Of a stretch of DNA of 33,847 nt, positions 33,704-33,847 are shown in pieces. The notes under the pieces were generated by a model. The model saw only the letters and a program-made list of their open reading frames with translations, had not been told where the DNA came from and did not search any database. The stretch's first letter is position 1, and every line of letters begins with the position of its first letter. Origin of the DNA: Desulfarculaceae bacterium (GTDB taxonomy: Bacteria > Desulfobacterota > Desulfarculia > Desulfarculales > Desulfarculaceae); the NCBI GenBank assembly GCA_028277825.1, contig JANQFN010000184.1:1-33847 (forward strand). Reading direction: 5' to 3'. A program made the translations under genes and the position numbers.

Positions 33704-33730
33704 TCTATCTTCGAAAGCGAGAAAGATAGA
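33704..33730 (+). promoter_or_regulatory. 5' leader hairpin before the last gene
   Basis: TCTATCTT pairs perfectly with AAGATAGA, around a loop with a possible TCG/CGA inner stem. It lies about 20 bases before the ribosome site (AAGGAGA) of the gene at 33767, so it could influence its translation or message stability. Confidence 0.5.
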
Positions 33731-33766
33731 TCGATTGCTGGAATACATGAAAGGAGACAAGGTTCA

Positions 33767-33847
33767 ATGAAAAAACTTATCGTGATCGTGGCGGCCGTAG
33801 CTATGCTGGCTATGGCGGCCCCGGCCCTGGCCGACATCGCCAGCCCG
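33767..33847 (+). CDS. Exported protein, N-terminal fragment (possibly an outer-membrane porin)
   Basis: The first 27 residues are a full signal peptide (MKKLIVIVAAVAMLAMAAPALA) with a cleavage site at ALA, then DIASP at the window edge. AAGGAGA lies 9 bases upstream. Codons are GC-rich, unlike the island, so host sequence resumes here. Signal peptides of this style often belong to porins such as the one ending at base 117, but nothing beyond export can be supported. Confidence 0.7.
   Translation, partial: MKKLIVIVAAVAMLAMAAPALADIASP

Noticed and set aside
1-33847. CRISPR array or phage structural genes
   Set aside because: No regularly spaced direct repeats and no phage-type proteins were found anywhere in the window.

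Overview
The window looks like the chromosome of an anaerobic Deltaproteobacterium (Desulfobacterota; possibly Desulfarculaceae-like, an inference from gene content and style only). It has two compositional halves. Bases 1 to about 11,840 are GC-rich, with tightly packed, well-formed genes. From about 11,845 to about 33,650 the DNA is AT-rich and holds decayed insertion sequences, gene remnants, long gene-poor stretches and an intact IS4-type element. GC-rich coding resumes at the last gene (33,767). I read the AT-rich part as a horizontally acquired island.

Core part (1-11.8 kb): the tail of an outer-membrane porin with a strong terminator; a three-gene ABC-2 export cassette (ATPase, permease, DUF4857 protein); a SAM methyltransferase; a small FmdB-like zinc ribbon next to a DUF2325 coiled-coil protein; and a metal-homeostasis block. 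That block is FeoA-FeoB, two exported proteins whose predicted mature forms begin with His, and a DtxR/MntR-type regulator. A metallophosphoesterase pseudogene marks the left edge of the island.

Island, left module (11.8-22.8 kb): a decayed IS1595-type copy, about 1.8 kb of palindrome-rich DNA, a remnant of a 2-oxoacid dehydrogenase E1-beta gene, then E2, E3, a LipB-LipA fusion, a GcvH-like lipoyl carrier and an atypical response regulator. An intact IS4-family element and a second decayed IS1595-type copy follow. This module holds the acyltransferase and dihydrolipoamide dehydrogenase plus the enzymes that make and attach the lipoyl cofactor, but its own E1 is dead.

Island, right module (22.9-33.1 kb): a GntR/FCD regulator, a DUF849 (beta-keto acid cleavage, BKACE) family enzyme, a three-part TRAP transporter, a fused E1 alpha-beta, an HpcH/HpaI-type aldolase and a second, split E1 alpha/E1 beta pair. 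Both modules carry nearly identical promoter-operators with paired GTATAC half-sites (13,050 and 22,930), which suggests one GntR regulon. The model I infer is: the TRAP system imports an organic acid; the aldolase releases pyruvate; one or both E1s feed the E2/E3 of the left module to give acyl/acetyl-CoA and NADH; and acetyl-CoA could serve as co-substrate of the BKACE-type enzyme. The real substrate cannot be read from the sequence. The strongest candidate for something undescribed is this mobile, self-lipoylating, two-E1 dehydrogenase system with its LipB-LipA fusion.
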